Source: JAUVRX01 sp049664225
Lineage (GTDB): Bacteria; Acidobacteriota; Thermoanaerobaculia; Multivoradales; JAHEKO01
Assembly: GCA_049664225.1 (NCBI GenBank)
Contig: JBATEX010000114.1
Location: forward strand, 75,160-139,159
Reading direction: 5' to 3'
Length of the DNA: 64,000 nucleotides
The translations under genes and the position numbers were made by a program. The notes beneath the pieces are model-generated. The model saw only the letters and a list, made by a program, of their open reading frames with translations. It was not told the DNA's origin and did no database searches. Each line of letters starts with the position of its first letter. Position 1 is the stretch's first letter. Positions 15,067-24,386 of the stretch are shown piece by piece.

Positions 15067-16757
15067 AACTAGGGCGCTTCACGGTTGCCGGCTACGCCAT
15101 CGGCCTGATCTTGGGGATCGGCATCGTCGCCACTTATGGGGCGATGCATATGAGCTCGACGCCGAGCTTCTGCGGCAGCTGCCACGTCATGTCTCCCTAC
15201 TACGAGTCATGGGCCGAGTCTTCCCACGCCAACATCAACTGCGTGGATTGCCACATTTCCCCCGGCATCACTCAGGAGCTGCGCAAGAAGTACGAGGCGA
15301 TGGCCATGGTGGCCCGCTACTTCACCGGCACCTACGGCACCAATCCGTGGGCAGAAGTCGACGATTCGGCCTGTCTGGAGTGTCACGAGCGACGCCTGCT
15401 CATGGGGCGGGAGGTTTTTGGCGATGTCCTATTCGACCACGGACCTCATCTGAGCGAGCTGAGGCGGGGCAAGCGTCTGAAGTGCACGTCCTGTCACTCA
15501 CAGATCGTGCAAGGGTCTCACATGACGGTCACCGCCACGACCTGCACGCTCTGCCACTTCAAGGGGCAGCAGCCCGGTGAAGGGACGGCTCGCTGCACGC
15601 TCTGTCACCAGGTGCCTGATCGGGTGCTCTCGGCAGGAGGGTTGGACTTCGACCACGGTGACGTCGCTCGCTTCGGCATGGAGTGCAATACCTGCCACAC
15701 CCCCCCCGATCCCAACGCCGGCCGCGTCCCCAAGGAACGATGCCTGACCTGCCACAACGAGCCGAGCCGACTGGCCGAGTACGAGAAGGGCGACCAGTTG
15801 CACCAGACCCACGTTACGGATCACAAGGTGGAGTGCACTCATTGCCACCTGGAAATCGAGCATGTGGCGCCACGACATCTGGAGGCGGCGCAGAGCGAAT
15901 GTGGCTCCTGCCATGGTGGGGGTCACTCACCGCAGCGCGACCTCTACGCCGGTCTGGGCGGCAAGGGAGTCGATCCTCGCCCGGACGTGATGTACCTGGC
16001 CGGTGTGCGCTGCGAGGGCTGCCACCTGGATCACGGGAGCGGCGAGACGGCCCTCGCCGGCGAGATCTCCTGCATGAGCTGTCACGGCCCCAAGTATCGC
16101 CAGATCTTTGAGAACTGGCAGGCCACGATTGCCGAAAGAGCCTCCGGCATGCGGCGACAAATAGACAGCACCGCCCGGCTGCTCGGTTCTGAACCGCCGG
16201 CAGCTTTCGAGAATGCTGTCATGAACCTCGAGCTGGTGGAGCGGGGCAAGGGAATCCACAATGTGCCTTACAGCGTTGCGGTGCTCGAGGCCGCGCACGG
16301 ACAGATCAACCGGGCGCGCGCCGAGGAAGGCTACGCCAAGCTGTCGACGCCGTGGCCCACCGCACCCTACGCATCGGATTGCCTGGAGTGCCACGCTGGG
16401 GTTGAAGCGTTGCAGGTGAGTGTCTTCGGTGGAGGCTTTGCTCATGAGCCGCATGTAGTGGGACAGGGGCTCGATTGCCAGGAGTGTCACTCCACACACG
16501 AAGAGAGAGACACCCAGGGTATGGGGCCGCTGAAGATCCAGTCCTCGTCATGCAACAGCTGTCACCACAGCGATCCCGCGCGCGATTGCGCGACGTGTCA
16601 CGGTAACGTAATGGAGCGTGCCTTGAGCACCGACCTGGGCGACTTCGAGCACGCCTTCCATGTCGGTGACCTGGAGATCGGCTGCACCGATTGCCACGGC
16701 GAAGCCCCGAATTTGCAGGCCTCACCCGACTTGGAAGTCTGCTCTGACTGCCACTGA
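15063..16757 (+). CDS. Eighteen-heme cytochrome c with NapC/NirT-like N-terminus
   Basis: 564 residues. An uncleaved N-terminal membrane helix (YAIGLILGIGIVATYGA) leads into FCGSCHVMSPYYESWAESSHANINCVDCH, the signature of NapC/NirT quinol dehydrogenases. I count 18 CxxCH motifs; the last, CSDCH, is the very C-terminus. A heme-poor segment (about residues 350-440) separates 12 hemes from the last six. NapC-type proteins pass electrons between membrane quinol and periplasmic partners, so this subunit could be a second quinone contact or a wire to external acceptors. Last gene of the operon; a perfect hairpin overlaps its stop codon. Confidence 0.88.
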   Translation: MKLGRFTVAGYAIGLILGIGIVATYGAMHMSSTPSFCGSCHVMSPYYESWAESSHANINCVDCHISPGITQELRKKYEAMAMVARYFTGTYGTNPWAEVDDSACLECHERRLLMGREVFGDVLFDHGPHLSELRRGKRLKCTSCHSQIVQGSHMTVTATTCTLCHFKGQQPGEGTARCTLCHQVPDRVLSAGGLDFDHGDVARFGMECNTCHTPPDPNAGRVPKERCLTCHNEPSRLAEYEKGDQLHQTHVTDHKVECTHCHLEIEHVAPRHLEAAQSECGSCHGGGHSPQRDLYAGLGGKGVDPRPDVMYLAGVRCEGCHLDHGSGETALAGEISCMSCHGPKYRQIFENWQATIAERASGMRRQIDSTARLLGSEPPAAFENAVMNLELVERGKGIHNVPYSVAVLEAAHGQINRARAEEGYAKLSTPWPTAPYASDCLECHAGVEALQVSVFGGGFAHEPHVVGQGLDCQECHSTHEERDTQGMGPLKIQSSSCNSCHHSDPARDCATCHGNVMERALSTDLGDFEHAFHVGDLEIGCTDCHGEAPNLQASPDLEVCSDCH

Positions 16758-16775
16758 AGGCCTGACGGCCTTCAG
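16754..16775 (+). terminator. Hairpin overlapping the stop codon of the 18-heme gene
   Basis: CTGAAGGCC (16754-16762), loop TGAC, GGCCTTCAG (16767-16775): a perfect 9-bp stem that includes the TGA stop. No T-tract follows, so it may be a processing or 3'-end-protecting structure rather than an intrinsic terminator. Confidence 0.55.
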
Positions 16776-17349
16776 CTTGGCAGTCGGGTTGACGCGGCCG
16801 GGCGTTCCTTCGGCCGGCCTTTGAGGGCTTGGGGGTTGAGGCAGCCGGCGGGTTCGCCGGCTGATCTTTGGGGCTTGGGGGTTGAATCGTCCGTCGCTGG
16901 CTCCGGCCGACCTTTAAGGGCTTGGGGTCTTGAGGTCCTGGCACCCCTAGGCCCTCAAGCCCTTACACCCCTAAGCCCTTACGCGCCTATTGCCTTCAAC
17001 GGTGCTAAGAGGTTCGTTCGGGTGGCTCGACTGTGGGGCGCCTCGTCGAGCGCATGGCAAGAGCCGAGGAAGTACTCGGGAGATCCGGCGCGAAGACGTG
17101 ACGAGGTGGCGGCCGACACCGTCCGCCTGCGGACCCCCCGGACGGACCTCCAATCAGATCATGGTCACCAGCACAGGGCCCAGGACCTCAAAGATCGGCC
17201 GGAAGCAGCGCCCGGCCGCCTCAACTTTCATTGCCACACTGCCCCAAAGACCGGTCGGCGAAGTCGCCGAGCGCCTCAACCCCCAAGCCCTCAAAGATCA
17301 ACCGGTGCAGCGCGCCGGTTGCCTCACCCCCCAGGGTGGGTGGGCGTGA
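16776..17349. repeat. Repeat-filled convergent gap
   Basis: This gap between convergent genes contains no convincing gene. 16790-16990 carries units reading TTTGAGGGCTTGGGGGTTGA with intervening hairpins (for example CAGCCGGC...GCCGGCTG near 16845-16866); 17185-17345 carries the same unit in the opposite orientation (CAACCCCCAAGCCCTCAAAG). CCCTAAGCCCTTA octamer-like stretches lie near 16965-16985. The arrangement gives the gap an overall inverted symmetry. Confidence 0.75.
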
Positions 17350-20322
17350 TTACTTGTAGCCGAAGAGCATGGTGTAGATGATCAAGAAGATCAGCGCCAG
17401 ACCGATGAACAGCGCGGTGAATCCGAACACCTTGACCGGCTTCTCCAGGTAGGAGGGGATGGGCTCCACGATGTGCTCTTCCAGCGTGCCATCTTCGACC
17501 AATCGCTCGTACTCGCCCGGCTTGTCGTACTTGAGCTCGTCGACGGTCATGCGCCCCGTGAAGATCACCGGATCCATTGGGAACTTGTCCGGCCGGAAGT
17601 GGGTGTTGAAGAAGTGGATGGTGAAGATGAAACCGGTAGCGAGGAGCGCCTCGTCACTGTGAATGATCGTGGCGACGTTCACGGACCAGCCTGGCAGGAT
17701 ACGGGTGAAGAACTCTGGGAACCAGAGCAGCAATCCGGTGCCGCCAATGATGATGATGCCCCAGAGCACGGCGAAGTAGTCGAACTTCTCCCAGTAGGTA
17801 TAGCGGCCATACTGCGGTCTCGGACCGATCCCGAAGAACCACTTGATGGACTGGACGAACTCCTTGGCATCTCGGGTTGTGAAGAGAATCGAGGTCGGCC
17901 CCGTGACGACCTCCTTCCAGGACATGCCCTTGGTCTTCTTGTCGTGGAGGACGTACCAGAGATGGAGGAGAAAGACGACGAAGAGGAGCACAGCTCCCAT
18001 GCGGTGCAGTACGCCTGTCACGCCGAAGCCGCCGAGCAGGCGAGCCAGGCCCTGCGCCCAGCTCATGTAGGAGAACTTCAGCGCCATGCCCGTGAGCGAC
18101 AGGGTGAAGAAGCTGACCAGCATGGTGAAGTGCAGGTGCCGATTGAAGCGCGTGAACCTGCGGAACAACGGCTTGTGATCGGGTTCGGCCAATGCCCTGT
18201 GCGCCCTCCACTCGTCGCGGGACAGATACAGCCGCACCAACCAGGCGAGCGTGTGGAGCATGGCGAAGGTCAGCGTGCCGACCAGCAGGATGGTCATGAA
18301 CCAGAAGGACCAGAAAAGCCATGGGTAACGGTCGGGATCGTGGTGCGTGGCGTGGGTCAGGTAACCTGCGAAGCGCCTGTTGGACCCTGCGTGGCACTCG
18401 CCGCAAGTTTCCACCACGTGGTTGCGACCCAGGGCCGAATCGGGATTCGAAGTCGGCAGGATGTTGTGGGTTCCGTGACAGTCGTAGCACTTGGCGGCAC
18501 CGGCCGATCCGAGGCGAGAGACCTTGCCGTGGAAGGTATCGAAGAAGGTCCCGGCTTCCTCCTCGTGGCACTTGCCACACTGATCCATCATGGTGAAACG
18601 GAAGTCATTCAGATCGTGGCGCGAGATGGTGTGGGCGGTATGGCAGGAGATGCAGGTCGGGCGCTCGCGTCCTTCCTCCAGCTCTTCACCGTCTTCCTGA
18701 GGCCAGTGAATGCTAGTCCTGAAGGTCTCGGCGATGCCATGGTGGCACTGGGCGCAGGTCTCGGCCACGTTGTCGTGATGGATGGTAGAGCGCTCGTCGT
18801 CGGGAGGCAGCTCACGATGGGGACTGTGACAGTCACTGCAAGTTGCCGTGACCAGAAGTCCGCTTTGCAATAGGCCCCTGCCGTGGATGCTGTCTACATA
18901 GCTGTCGACAATGCTGTCGAGCTCGGTTTCGATCCGGACCTCGGCCTGGCCGCCTTCCCGATGGCACTGAGCGCACAAAGCGGGAACGTTGCTGGGGAAG
19001 GTCGGCGAGGTGGGTACGGTCATCTTCTGGATGTCGTGCTGACCATGGCAGTCCAGACAGTAGGGAGCGTCGGGGTCACCCTGCGCGTGGAGGGTGCCGT
19101 GCAGTCCAAGCTCATAGTCGGCCACCGGTTCGGCGTGGCAGATGCTGCAGTCGACCTTGGACTCGATCGTCTCGCAGGCTCGTTCCCGTGATGTGGTGAC
19201 CTCGGTGTGGCACTGAGCGCAGGCAACCGTGGCGTGCGCCGTAGTGCTGAAGCGGTCTTCATCGACGGTCAGCGAGATCGTCTCCCCGTTCCGTTCCATC
19301 GTCAGATCGGGCTTGCGATGGCAGGTCAGACAGTCCTCGTTGGCCATGCCAGCCGGATAGAACACGCGACGGATCCTGTGAGGTGAGTGGCAGTCGACAC
19401 AGGCCGGGATCTTGTGGGGCTCCTCTTCCCAGAGACGGCCCTCGATCACTTTCTGGTGAACTCTCTCGATCTGCCCATGGCATTGCGTGCAGGTGCTGGC
19501 GATGTTGTCCCGGTGAATGCTCGAGGCCGGGTCGGTGTGGGGCAAGATGTCGTGCGCTGTGTGGCAGGAGGTGCAGACCGCTGTGACCGTCAGGCCCTGC
19601 TGGAACAGGCCCTCGCCATGAATACTCATGGAGTAGTGCTCGAGGATTCGCTCCTGGTGGATCTCATGGGTCTGCGTGACCTCCGTGCCCTCCTGGTGGC
19701 ACTTGCCGCACAGCATCGGGATATTCACCACGGAGATCGGGGAAGTCTCGTCGGACGACGGTCGGATGTCGTGGCTGCCGTGACAGTCGCCGCAGAGCGG
19801 TGCCAACTCGTCGCCCCGCGCCGCCGCCTGACCGTGCAGGCTGCGTTGCTGCTCGGTTACCTGGCGACGGTGACAGCTGGCGCAGTTGGGTATCTTTTCG
19901 GAGACGAAGCCGATGTCGTGTTTGCCATGGCAGTCACCGCAGTCGGGGGCCCATTGGCTGTCGGTGGCTCGAAGTCGGCCATGGCTCCCTGTCTCTATTT
20001 CGGAGACCGGACCGTCGTGGCACATACCGCAGTCCACCGGTTCGGGCTCGATCTCGTCGTCATGAAAGCCGTCGCCGGCCAGGTCGGCATGGCAGTCGAC
20101 ACAGGTCATGTCGCCATGGACCGAGGAACCGTAGGCCGACTCGTCTACGAAAACCGAGATCTCTTCACCATTACGGCTGCCTGTCAGGTCGGTGTCCGAA
20201 TGGCACCCCAGGCAGTCCTCGGCCTCCTGGGCTACTGCCGGAGCCAGACAGGCGATCAGTCCCAGTCCTAGCGACAGGAAGAGGACGCGGTGAACGAGTC
20301 GGGAGCGAGTTGGGCCAGACAT
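17350..20322 (-). CDS. 21-heme cytochrome c fused to a membrane cytochrome b
   Basis: 990 residues. Signal peptide, then 21 CxxCH motifs in about 670 residues, then a b561/FdnI-like domain with His in HLHFTMLVSFFTLSLTG, LHRMGAVLLFVV...LLHLWYVLH and IIHSDEALLATGFIFTIHFF, and a final helix. The heme region is an internal duplication: DCLGCHSDTDLTGSRNGEEIS recurs as DCLTCHRKPDLTMERNGETIS, and CGMCHDGPVSEIETGSHG as CSICHAEPVADYELGLHG. It is like the 11-heme protein at 10132 with the heme part enlarged. A role in quinone-linked electron transfer to periplasmic or extracellular acceptors is likely. The start ATG at 20322 follows an AGGAGAACCTCC ribosome-binding site. Confidence 0.88.
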   Translation of the reverse strand: MSGPTRSRLVHRVLFLSLGLGLIACLAPAVAQEAEDCLGCHSDTDLTGSRNGEEISVFVDESAYGSSVHGDMTCVDCHADLAGDGFHDDEIEPEPVDCGMCHDGPVSEIETGSHGRLRATDSQWAPDCGDCHGKHDIGFVSEKIPNCASCHRRQVTEQQRSLHGQAAARGDELAPLCGDCHGSHDIRPSSDETSPISVVNIPMLCGKCHQEGTEVTQTHEIHQERILEHYSMSIHGEGLFQQGLTVTAVCTSCHTAHDILPHTDPASSIHRDNIASTCTQCHGQIERVHQKVIEGRLWEEEPHKIPACVDCHSPHRIRRVFYPAGMANEDCLTCHRKPDLTMERNGETISLTVDEDRFSTTAHATVACAQCHTEVTTSRERACETIESKVDCSICHAEPVADYELGLHGTLHAQGDPDAPYCLDCHGQHDIQKMTVPTSPTFPSNVPALCAQCHREGGQAEVRIETELDSIVDSYVDSIHGRGLLQSGLLVTATCSDCHSPHRELPPDDERSTIHHDNVAETCAQCHHGIAETFRTSIHWPQEDGEELEEGRERPTCISCHTAHTISRHDLNDFRFTMMDQCGKCHEEEAGTFFDTFHGKVSRLGSAGAAKCYDCHGTHNILPTSNPDSALGRNHVVETCGECHAGSNRRFAGYLTHATHHDPDRYPWLFWSFWFMTILLVGTLTFAMLHTLAWLVRLYLSRDEWRAHRALAEPDHKPLFRRFTRFNRHLHFTMLVSFFTLSLTGMALKFSYMSWAQGLARLLGGFGVTGVLHRMGAVLLFVVFLLHLWYVLHDKKTKGMSWKEVVTGPTSILFTTRDAKEFVQSIKWFFGIGPRPQYGRYTYWEKFDYFAVLWGIIIIGGTGLLLWFPEFFTRILPGWSVNVATIIHSDEALLATGFIFTIHFFNTHFRPDKFPMDPVIFTGRMTVDELKYDKPGEYERLVEDGTLEEHIVEPIPSYLEKPVKVFGFTALFIGLALIFLIIYTMLFGYK

Positions 20323-20798
20323 GGAGGTTCTCCTGCGGAGTGGTTCCTAGGTCTAGTGCCAGGGGAACGTGAGGCAGTTACCAGCTCGACTTCTCGGTTA
20401 CCCCCCCTGGGTACCTTCCTCAAGTAGAAGCATGGCTTCCGGCGGCTCCCGTTGCCACAACCGGAAGGGTAGGTCAATGCCTCCAAAGGGAGAGTAGATG
20501 GGCCACCCCATGAGGTAGGCAACCGGCTTGGGTCTGAGGGTCTCGAAAGGGGGAGATCCCAGGGGGCTATCCTCCCTTCCGCTGCAAGAACCCCCTGAAC
20601 CCCTCTAGTCGAACCCTTCATTGCTCACCGGGACTGTATTCCCGTCTCTTGCAAGAACCCGCCAAGGCCCCACTGCCCAGAGATCAGGCGGAAGGAACGC
20701 CTGGACGCCTCAACTTCTCCCGTCGGGTATATTCTGGGGCGACACCGAACCAGGGCCTGCAAAGTGCAGTAGACGACTCCGGACTCGAGCCAACCTTG
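20323..20798. other. Divergent intergenic region holding hairpin copy 2 and repeat fragments
   Basis: Between the 21-heme gene (minus) and the membrane protein at 20799 (plus). It contains hairpin copy 2 (20535-20620, listed separately) and a degenerate repeat unit at about 20690-20730 (CAGGCGGAAGGAACGCCTGG). Promoters for both genes should lie here, but I cannot name them. A frame open from 20649 runs through the repeat and is not taken as coding. Confidence 0.5.
20535..20620 (-). repeat. Long hairpin with conserved 24-nt loop, copy 2
   Basis: Loop at 20567-20590 is identical to copy 1 (CTATCC...GCTGCAAGAA). The adjacent stem CAGGGGG / CCCCCTG is perfect; further out an internal loop is followed by a second paired block (TGAGGGTCTCGA with TCGAACCCTTCA). 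It is the least regular of the four copies. Confidence 0.7.
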
Positions 20799-22916
20799 AT
20801 GCTGTTCCTCGGACTCATGGCAGCTGTTGTGGCCTTTGCGGGTAGCGGCCTGGTCGTCTTCATCTTCGTGTCCGAGCGTCTCGCGGGGCGGGCCATTGCC
20901 GTTCGGATCACGACCGCCGTCTGTGCGCTGCTCTGGCTCGCCTTCCTGATCTTCCAGATCCTGGGCCTCCTGGGTGCGTTTCGCCTACCGGTGGTTGTCC
21001 TGCTCTGCCTGGTGCTTCCAGTGCTGGTCCTGGTGCGTTTTCGAGGGAGGGCCGCAGTGGCTCTGCGCGTTGCCGGAGAGGACCTGAAGAACGAGCTGGA
21101 AGCGATCGGTGCCGGTCTGAAGAGAGAGCCTCTGGTGGCCGCGGGGGTCGGAGTCGTGGCGCTTCACTTGACGGTGAGACTGGCTCGCGTCATTGCCACG
21201 CCCACCTTCGGCTGGGACGACTTCACCTACCATCTTTTTCGGGCCGGCCGATGGGTGCAGACGGGCGGTGTGGGTCTGGAGCCCGCGCCCGACGCCTGGA
21301 CCTACTACGAGTTCTTCCCGTGGGGAGGAGACGCCGTTTGGACCTGGGCCCTGATCTGGCGGGCAGGTGACGTGCTCGTGCCGATCCTGGCCATCGGGAT
21401 CTGGCTGGCGATTCTGGTGGCTTCGTTCGCTCTCACTCGGGCGCTCGGTCAAGGGCCAGTTACCGGACTGGTGGTCGGATTGGCGATCGCTACCTTGCCG
21501 AGTCAGCTGACGCAGCTCAACACTGCATACGTGGACAACGGCGTCCTCCTCATGGCCTTGATCGCGAGTCTGTGCGTCGTCGACATGGAGCGGGGCGAAG
21601 ATCGAAACTGGAGCTGTCTCCTGCTCGGGGCGAGTTGTGGATTGGGTGTAGCCGTCAAGCTCACCTTCTTACCCGTAGCGGCTGCGGGGGCATTGCTGAC
21701 AATCTGGTGGGCTTGGCAGCGGCGCCGGCCAGGTTGCCTCGGGGCCTTTCTCGTCGGGTCGGCGATTGTGCTGCCGAACTGGATCTTCAACATCGTCCAC
21801 AGGGGCTCGCCCTTCTATCCGTTCAGGGTCGTGGAGTCGCTGCCCTACAACCAGGCTCTCGAGAATCTGCTGTCCGGAGCTCCGGCGAAGGACCTGGGCA
21901 CGGCGCTGGGAGCGGCTCTGAAGGCCCTGCTGATCAACGTTCGGGATGTGGATCCCTTTTTGAATGTCGGCTGGCTGGGCCTCTGCCTCCTGATCTTGGG
22001 GCTGGTGGGTGGTTGGCGCAGATCGAAGGAGATTGGCAGTCCACTCTTTCTGGGCTGGGCGCTGGTCACCGCGGTTTCGGTAGCGGCACCGGCGCTGGTT
22101 GGCAAGGGGGTTCTGCTGCTGGCCCAATGGCTCAATGTGCTCGGTCGATTCTGGGTGCCAGGGTTCGCGGCTCTCTTCGCCTTGGCAGGCTATGCGGGAA
22201 AACGCCTCGTCCGCTGGACGGTGCTGCCCATTCTGCTGATCGAGCTCTTCGCCTATGCACCTCGCAAGTGGCCCGCGCCGATTCCTGGTTCCACTCTGCG
22301 AGTCTGGCTAGTCGGGTTACTACTGCTTCTTGGTGTCTGGCAGCTCTGTCGTCGGCGGGTCTCGAGCTGGAAGAGAGCGGTGGCTACGGTGCTGATGGTG
22401 ACCTTGGCCCTAGTGCTGTCTACGGCGATCCGCGAGGTGACCCGGTACGACTGCTACCGGCTCTTCGCCAACTGGGAGCTGGACGACTTTCATCACAACA
22501 ACTACATTCGTGGTTGGCCGCTGTGGAAGGAGTTGGATGAAAGAGAAGCTCGCACGATCGCTGCAACGGCAGGATTCGGGGGTGGTATTGGCCATAACTG
22601 GTTTCGCTATCCGTTGCTAGGCTCATCGCTGCAGCGGGAAGTCCTCTATATCCCCATCACGACCGATGGCGGGTTGATCAGCTACGAGGACTCGGCAGGG
22701 GTTGCGGCTGCAGCGGATCGGCGGGCCTGGTTGGGCCGCCTCTTGGACCGGGACGTGGACCACGTGGCGGCGCTGGGTCCTAGAAGCATCGAGCACGCCT
22801 GGGTCGAGGAGTTACCGGAGTTGTTTGCTGTCGAGCTGGAGTCGAAAGGGGGCAGCTGGATTCTTGCCCGAGTCGATCGCAGCTCGCTCGAGGCGCACCT
22901 GAACGCAACGCGATGA
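20799..22916 (+). CDS. Large polytopic membrane protein, GT-C-like
   Basis: 705 residues with about a dozen hydrophobic segments. TPTFGWDDFTYHLFRAGRW and APDAWTYYEFFPWGGDA in the first large loop recall the acidic catalytic loop of GT-C (GT39/PMT-like) transferases, and TLPSQLTQLNTAYVDNGVLLM resembles their following helices. The C-terminal 150 residues look soluble and periplasmic. The ATG at 20799 is preferred: a longer frame to 20649 would translate repeat DNA. The stop is 12 bases before the GT2-methyltransferase fusion, so the two are an operon likely building a polyprenyl-linked sugar or glycan. No enzyme assignment is certain. Confidence 0.65.
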   Translation: MLFLGLMAAVVAFAGSGLVVFIFVSERLAGRAIAVRITTAVCALLWLAFLIFQILGLLGAFRLPVVVLLCLVLPVLVLVRFRGRAAVALRVAGEDLKNELEAIGAGLKREPLVAAGVGVVALHLTVRLARVIATPTFGWDDFTYHLFRAGRWVQTGGVGLEPAPDAWTYYEFFPWGGDAVWTWALIWRAGDVLVPILAIGIWLAILVASFALTRALGQGPVTGLVVGLAIATLPSQLTQLNTAYVDNGVLLMALIASLCVVDMERGEDRNWSCLLLGASCGLGVAVKLTFLPVAAAGALLTIWWAWQRRRPGCLGAFLVGSAIVLPNWIFNIVHRGSPFYPFRVVESLPYNQALENLLSGAPAKDLGTALGAALKALLINVRDVDPFLNVGWLGLCLLILGLVGGWRRSKEIGSPLFLGWALVTAVSVAAPALVGKGVLLLAQWLNVLGRFWVPGFAALFALAGYAGKRLVRWTVLPILLIELFAYAPRKWPAPIPGSTLRVWLVGLLLLLGVWQLCRRRVSSWKRAVATVLMVTLALVLSTAIREVTRYDCYRLFANWELDDFHHNNYIRGWPLWKELDEREARTIAATAGFGGGIGHNWFRYPLLGSSLQREVLYIPITTDGGLISYEDSAGVAAAADRRAWLGRLLDRDVDHVAALGPRSIEHAWVEELPELFAVELESKGGSWILARVDRSSLEAHLNATR

Positions 22917-22928
22917 GGTGAGGAACGA

Positions 22929-24386
22929 ATGAGCGCAGAGACAACCATGAAGTCGGTTGGCGGCGAAGGCGGGCTCCGCCTGAGTGCCATCGTTCCTGTC
23001 TTCAACGAGCGCTATCTCGTCCTGGAGATGCTCCGAAGATTGCTCGCAGTCTCGATTCCCGGTATTCGTGAGCTCGAGGTCATCATCGTCGACGATGCTT
23101 CCACCGACGGCAGCGCAGAGATCGTCGACGCGGTGGCTGCCGAGCACCCCGACCGGGTGCGGGTCTTCCATCACGATGTGAACCAGGGCAAAGGGGCCGC
23201 CGTGCGCACCGGCATCGAGGCCGCGACAGGGGATCTCATCGTCTTCCAGGATGCCGATCTCGAATACGACCCGCAAGATCTCGCCAAGCTGGTAGCACCG
23301 TTTCTCGAGGACGGGGCCGATGCGGTATACGGGTCGCGCTTTCTGAGCGCCGACCGTCGTCGGGTCCTTTACTTCAGGCACACACTGGGCAATCGGCTGA
23401 TCACCTTCATGAGCAATTGGGCGACTGACCTGAACCTGACCGATGTCGAGACCTGCTACAAGATGATACGGGGCCCCCTACTGAAGTCGATTCCGATCCG
23501 TTCCAACGACTTTCGGTTGGAGATCGAGCTCACCTCCAAGCTCGCGAAGCGAAACTGTCGCATCTTCGAGGTTCCCATCAGCTACAGCGGACGCACCTAT
23601 CAGGAAGGCAAGAAGATCGGTTGGAAGGACGGCCTCAAGGCGTTGCTGGCCATTTTTCACTTCTGGATGGTCGACGACCTCTACAAGCAGGACGAGTACG
23701 GCGGCATGATCCTGCATGCCCTTGAGAGGGCACAGCGTTTCAACGGCTGGATGGCCGACGCCGTGCGCCCGATGCTGGGCTCGCGAGTTCTGGAGATCGG
23801 AGCCGGAATTGGCAATCTGACCTCGCTTCTCGTGCCGAGGGATCGGTATCTCGCCAGCGACATAAATCCCGCCTACTTGGCCTACTTGGAGAATCTGAGC
23901 GTCGGTAAACCCTACCTGGAGGTGGCACTGCTGGACCTCGAGAAAGACGTGGGCTTCGAGACTGTCGGCGGCCGGTTCGATACGGTGATCTGCCTCAACG
24001 TCCTGGAGCATGTCAAGGATCCGGTTGCGGCTTTGCAGCGCATGCGCGAAGCCCTGCAGCCTGGAGGGCGGCTGGTGCTGTATGTACCCGTTGGCCCGTG
24101 GCTCTACTCGAGCCTCGACGAGGCCCTGGGCCACCGCTGCCGATACTCCGCCGAGAGCCTGAAGTCCGAGCTCGAGATTGTCGGCCTGCAGGTGGAGGAG
24201 ACCCGGCCCTTCAACCGGGTCTCGGTGCCAGCCTGGTGGTTCAACGGCAAGGTGTTGCGTCGGCGATCCTTCAGCCGCATCCAACTCAAGTTGTTCGATC
24301 TGATGGTTCCGGTCCTGCGCCGCCTGGATCGCTTTCTCCCGTGGCCGAGCCTGGGTCTCATCGCGGTCGCAAAGCGACCGCGATGA
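22929..24386 (+). CDS. Fusion of a GT2 polyprenyl-phosphate glycosyltransferase and a SAM methyltransferase
   Basis: 485 residues with two domains. Residues about 18-250 are a GT2 of the dolichol-phosphate mannose synthase type: SAIVPVFNERYLVLEML, VIIVDDASTDGS, GAAVRTGIEAATGD, the DxD in FQDADLEYDP, and the acceptor-side SYSGRTYQEGKKIGWKDG. Residues about 280-480 are a class I methyltransferase: motif I RVLEIGAGIGNLTS, then ASDINPAYL and DTVICLNVLEHVKDP. The fusion suggests one protein charges a polyprenyl phosphate with sugar and methylates a related substrate. It follows the GT-C-like gene by 12 bases (GAGGTGAGGAACGA before the ATG). Separate GT2 and methyltransferase genes are common; the fusion is less so. 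Confidence 0.85.
   Translation: MSAETTMKSVGGEGGLRLSAIVPVFNERYLVLEMLRRLLAVSIPGIRELEVIIVDDASTDGSAEIVDAVAAEHPDRVRVFHHDVNQGKGAAVRTGIEAATGDLIVFQDADLEYDPQDLAKLVAPFLEDGADAVYGSRFLSADRRRVLYFRHTLGNRLITFMSNWATDLNLTDVETCYKMIRGPLLKSIPIRSNDFRLEIELTSKLAKRNCRIFEVPISYSGRTYQEGKKIGWKDGLKALLAIFHFWMVDDLYKQDEYGGMILHALERAQRFNGWMADAVRPMLGSRVLEIGAGIGNLTSLLVPRDRYLASDINPAYLAYLENLSVGKPYLEVALLDLEKDVGFETVGGRFDTVICLNVLEHVKDPVAALQRMREALQPGGRLVLYVPVGPWLYSSLDEALGHRCRYSAESLKSELEIVGLQVEETRPFNRVSVPAWWFNGKVLRRRSFSRIQLKLFDLMVPVLRRLDRFLPWPSLGLIAVAKRPR

Noticed and set aside
20649..20798. N-terminal extension of the membrane protein at 20799
   Set aside because: The segment translates repeat DNA (GCGGAAGGAACGCC) and has no ribosome-binding site; the hydrophobic start is at 20799.
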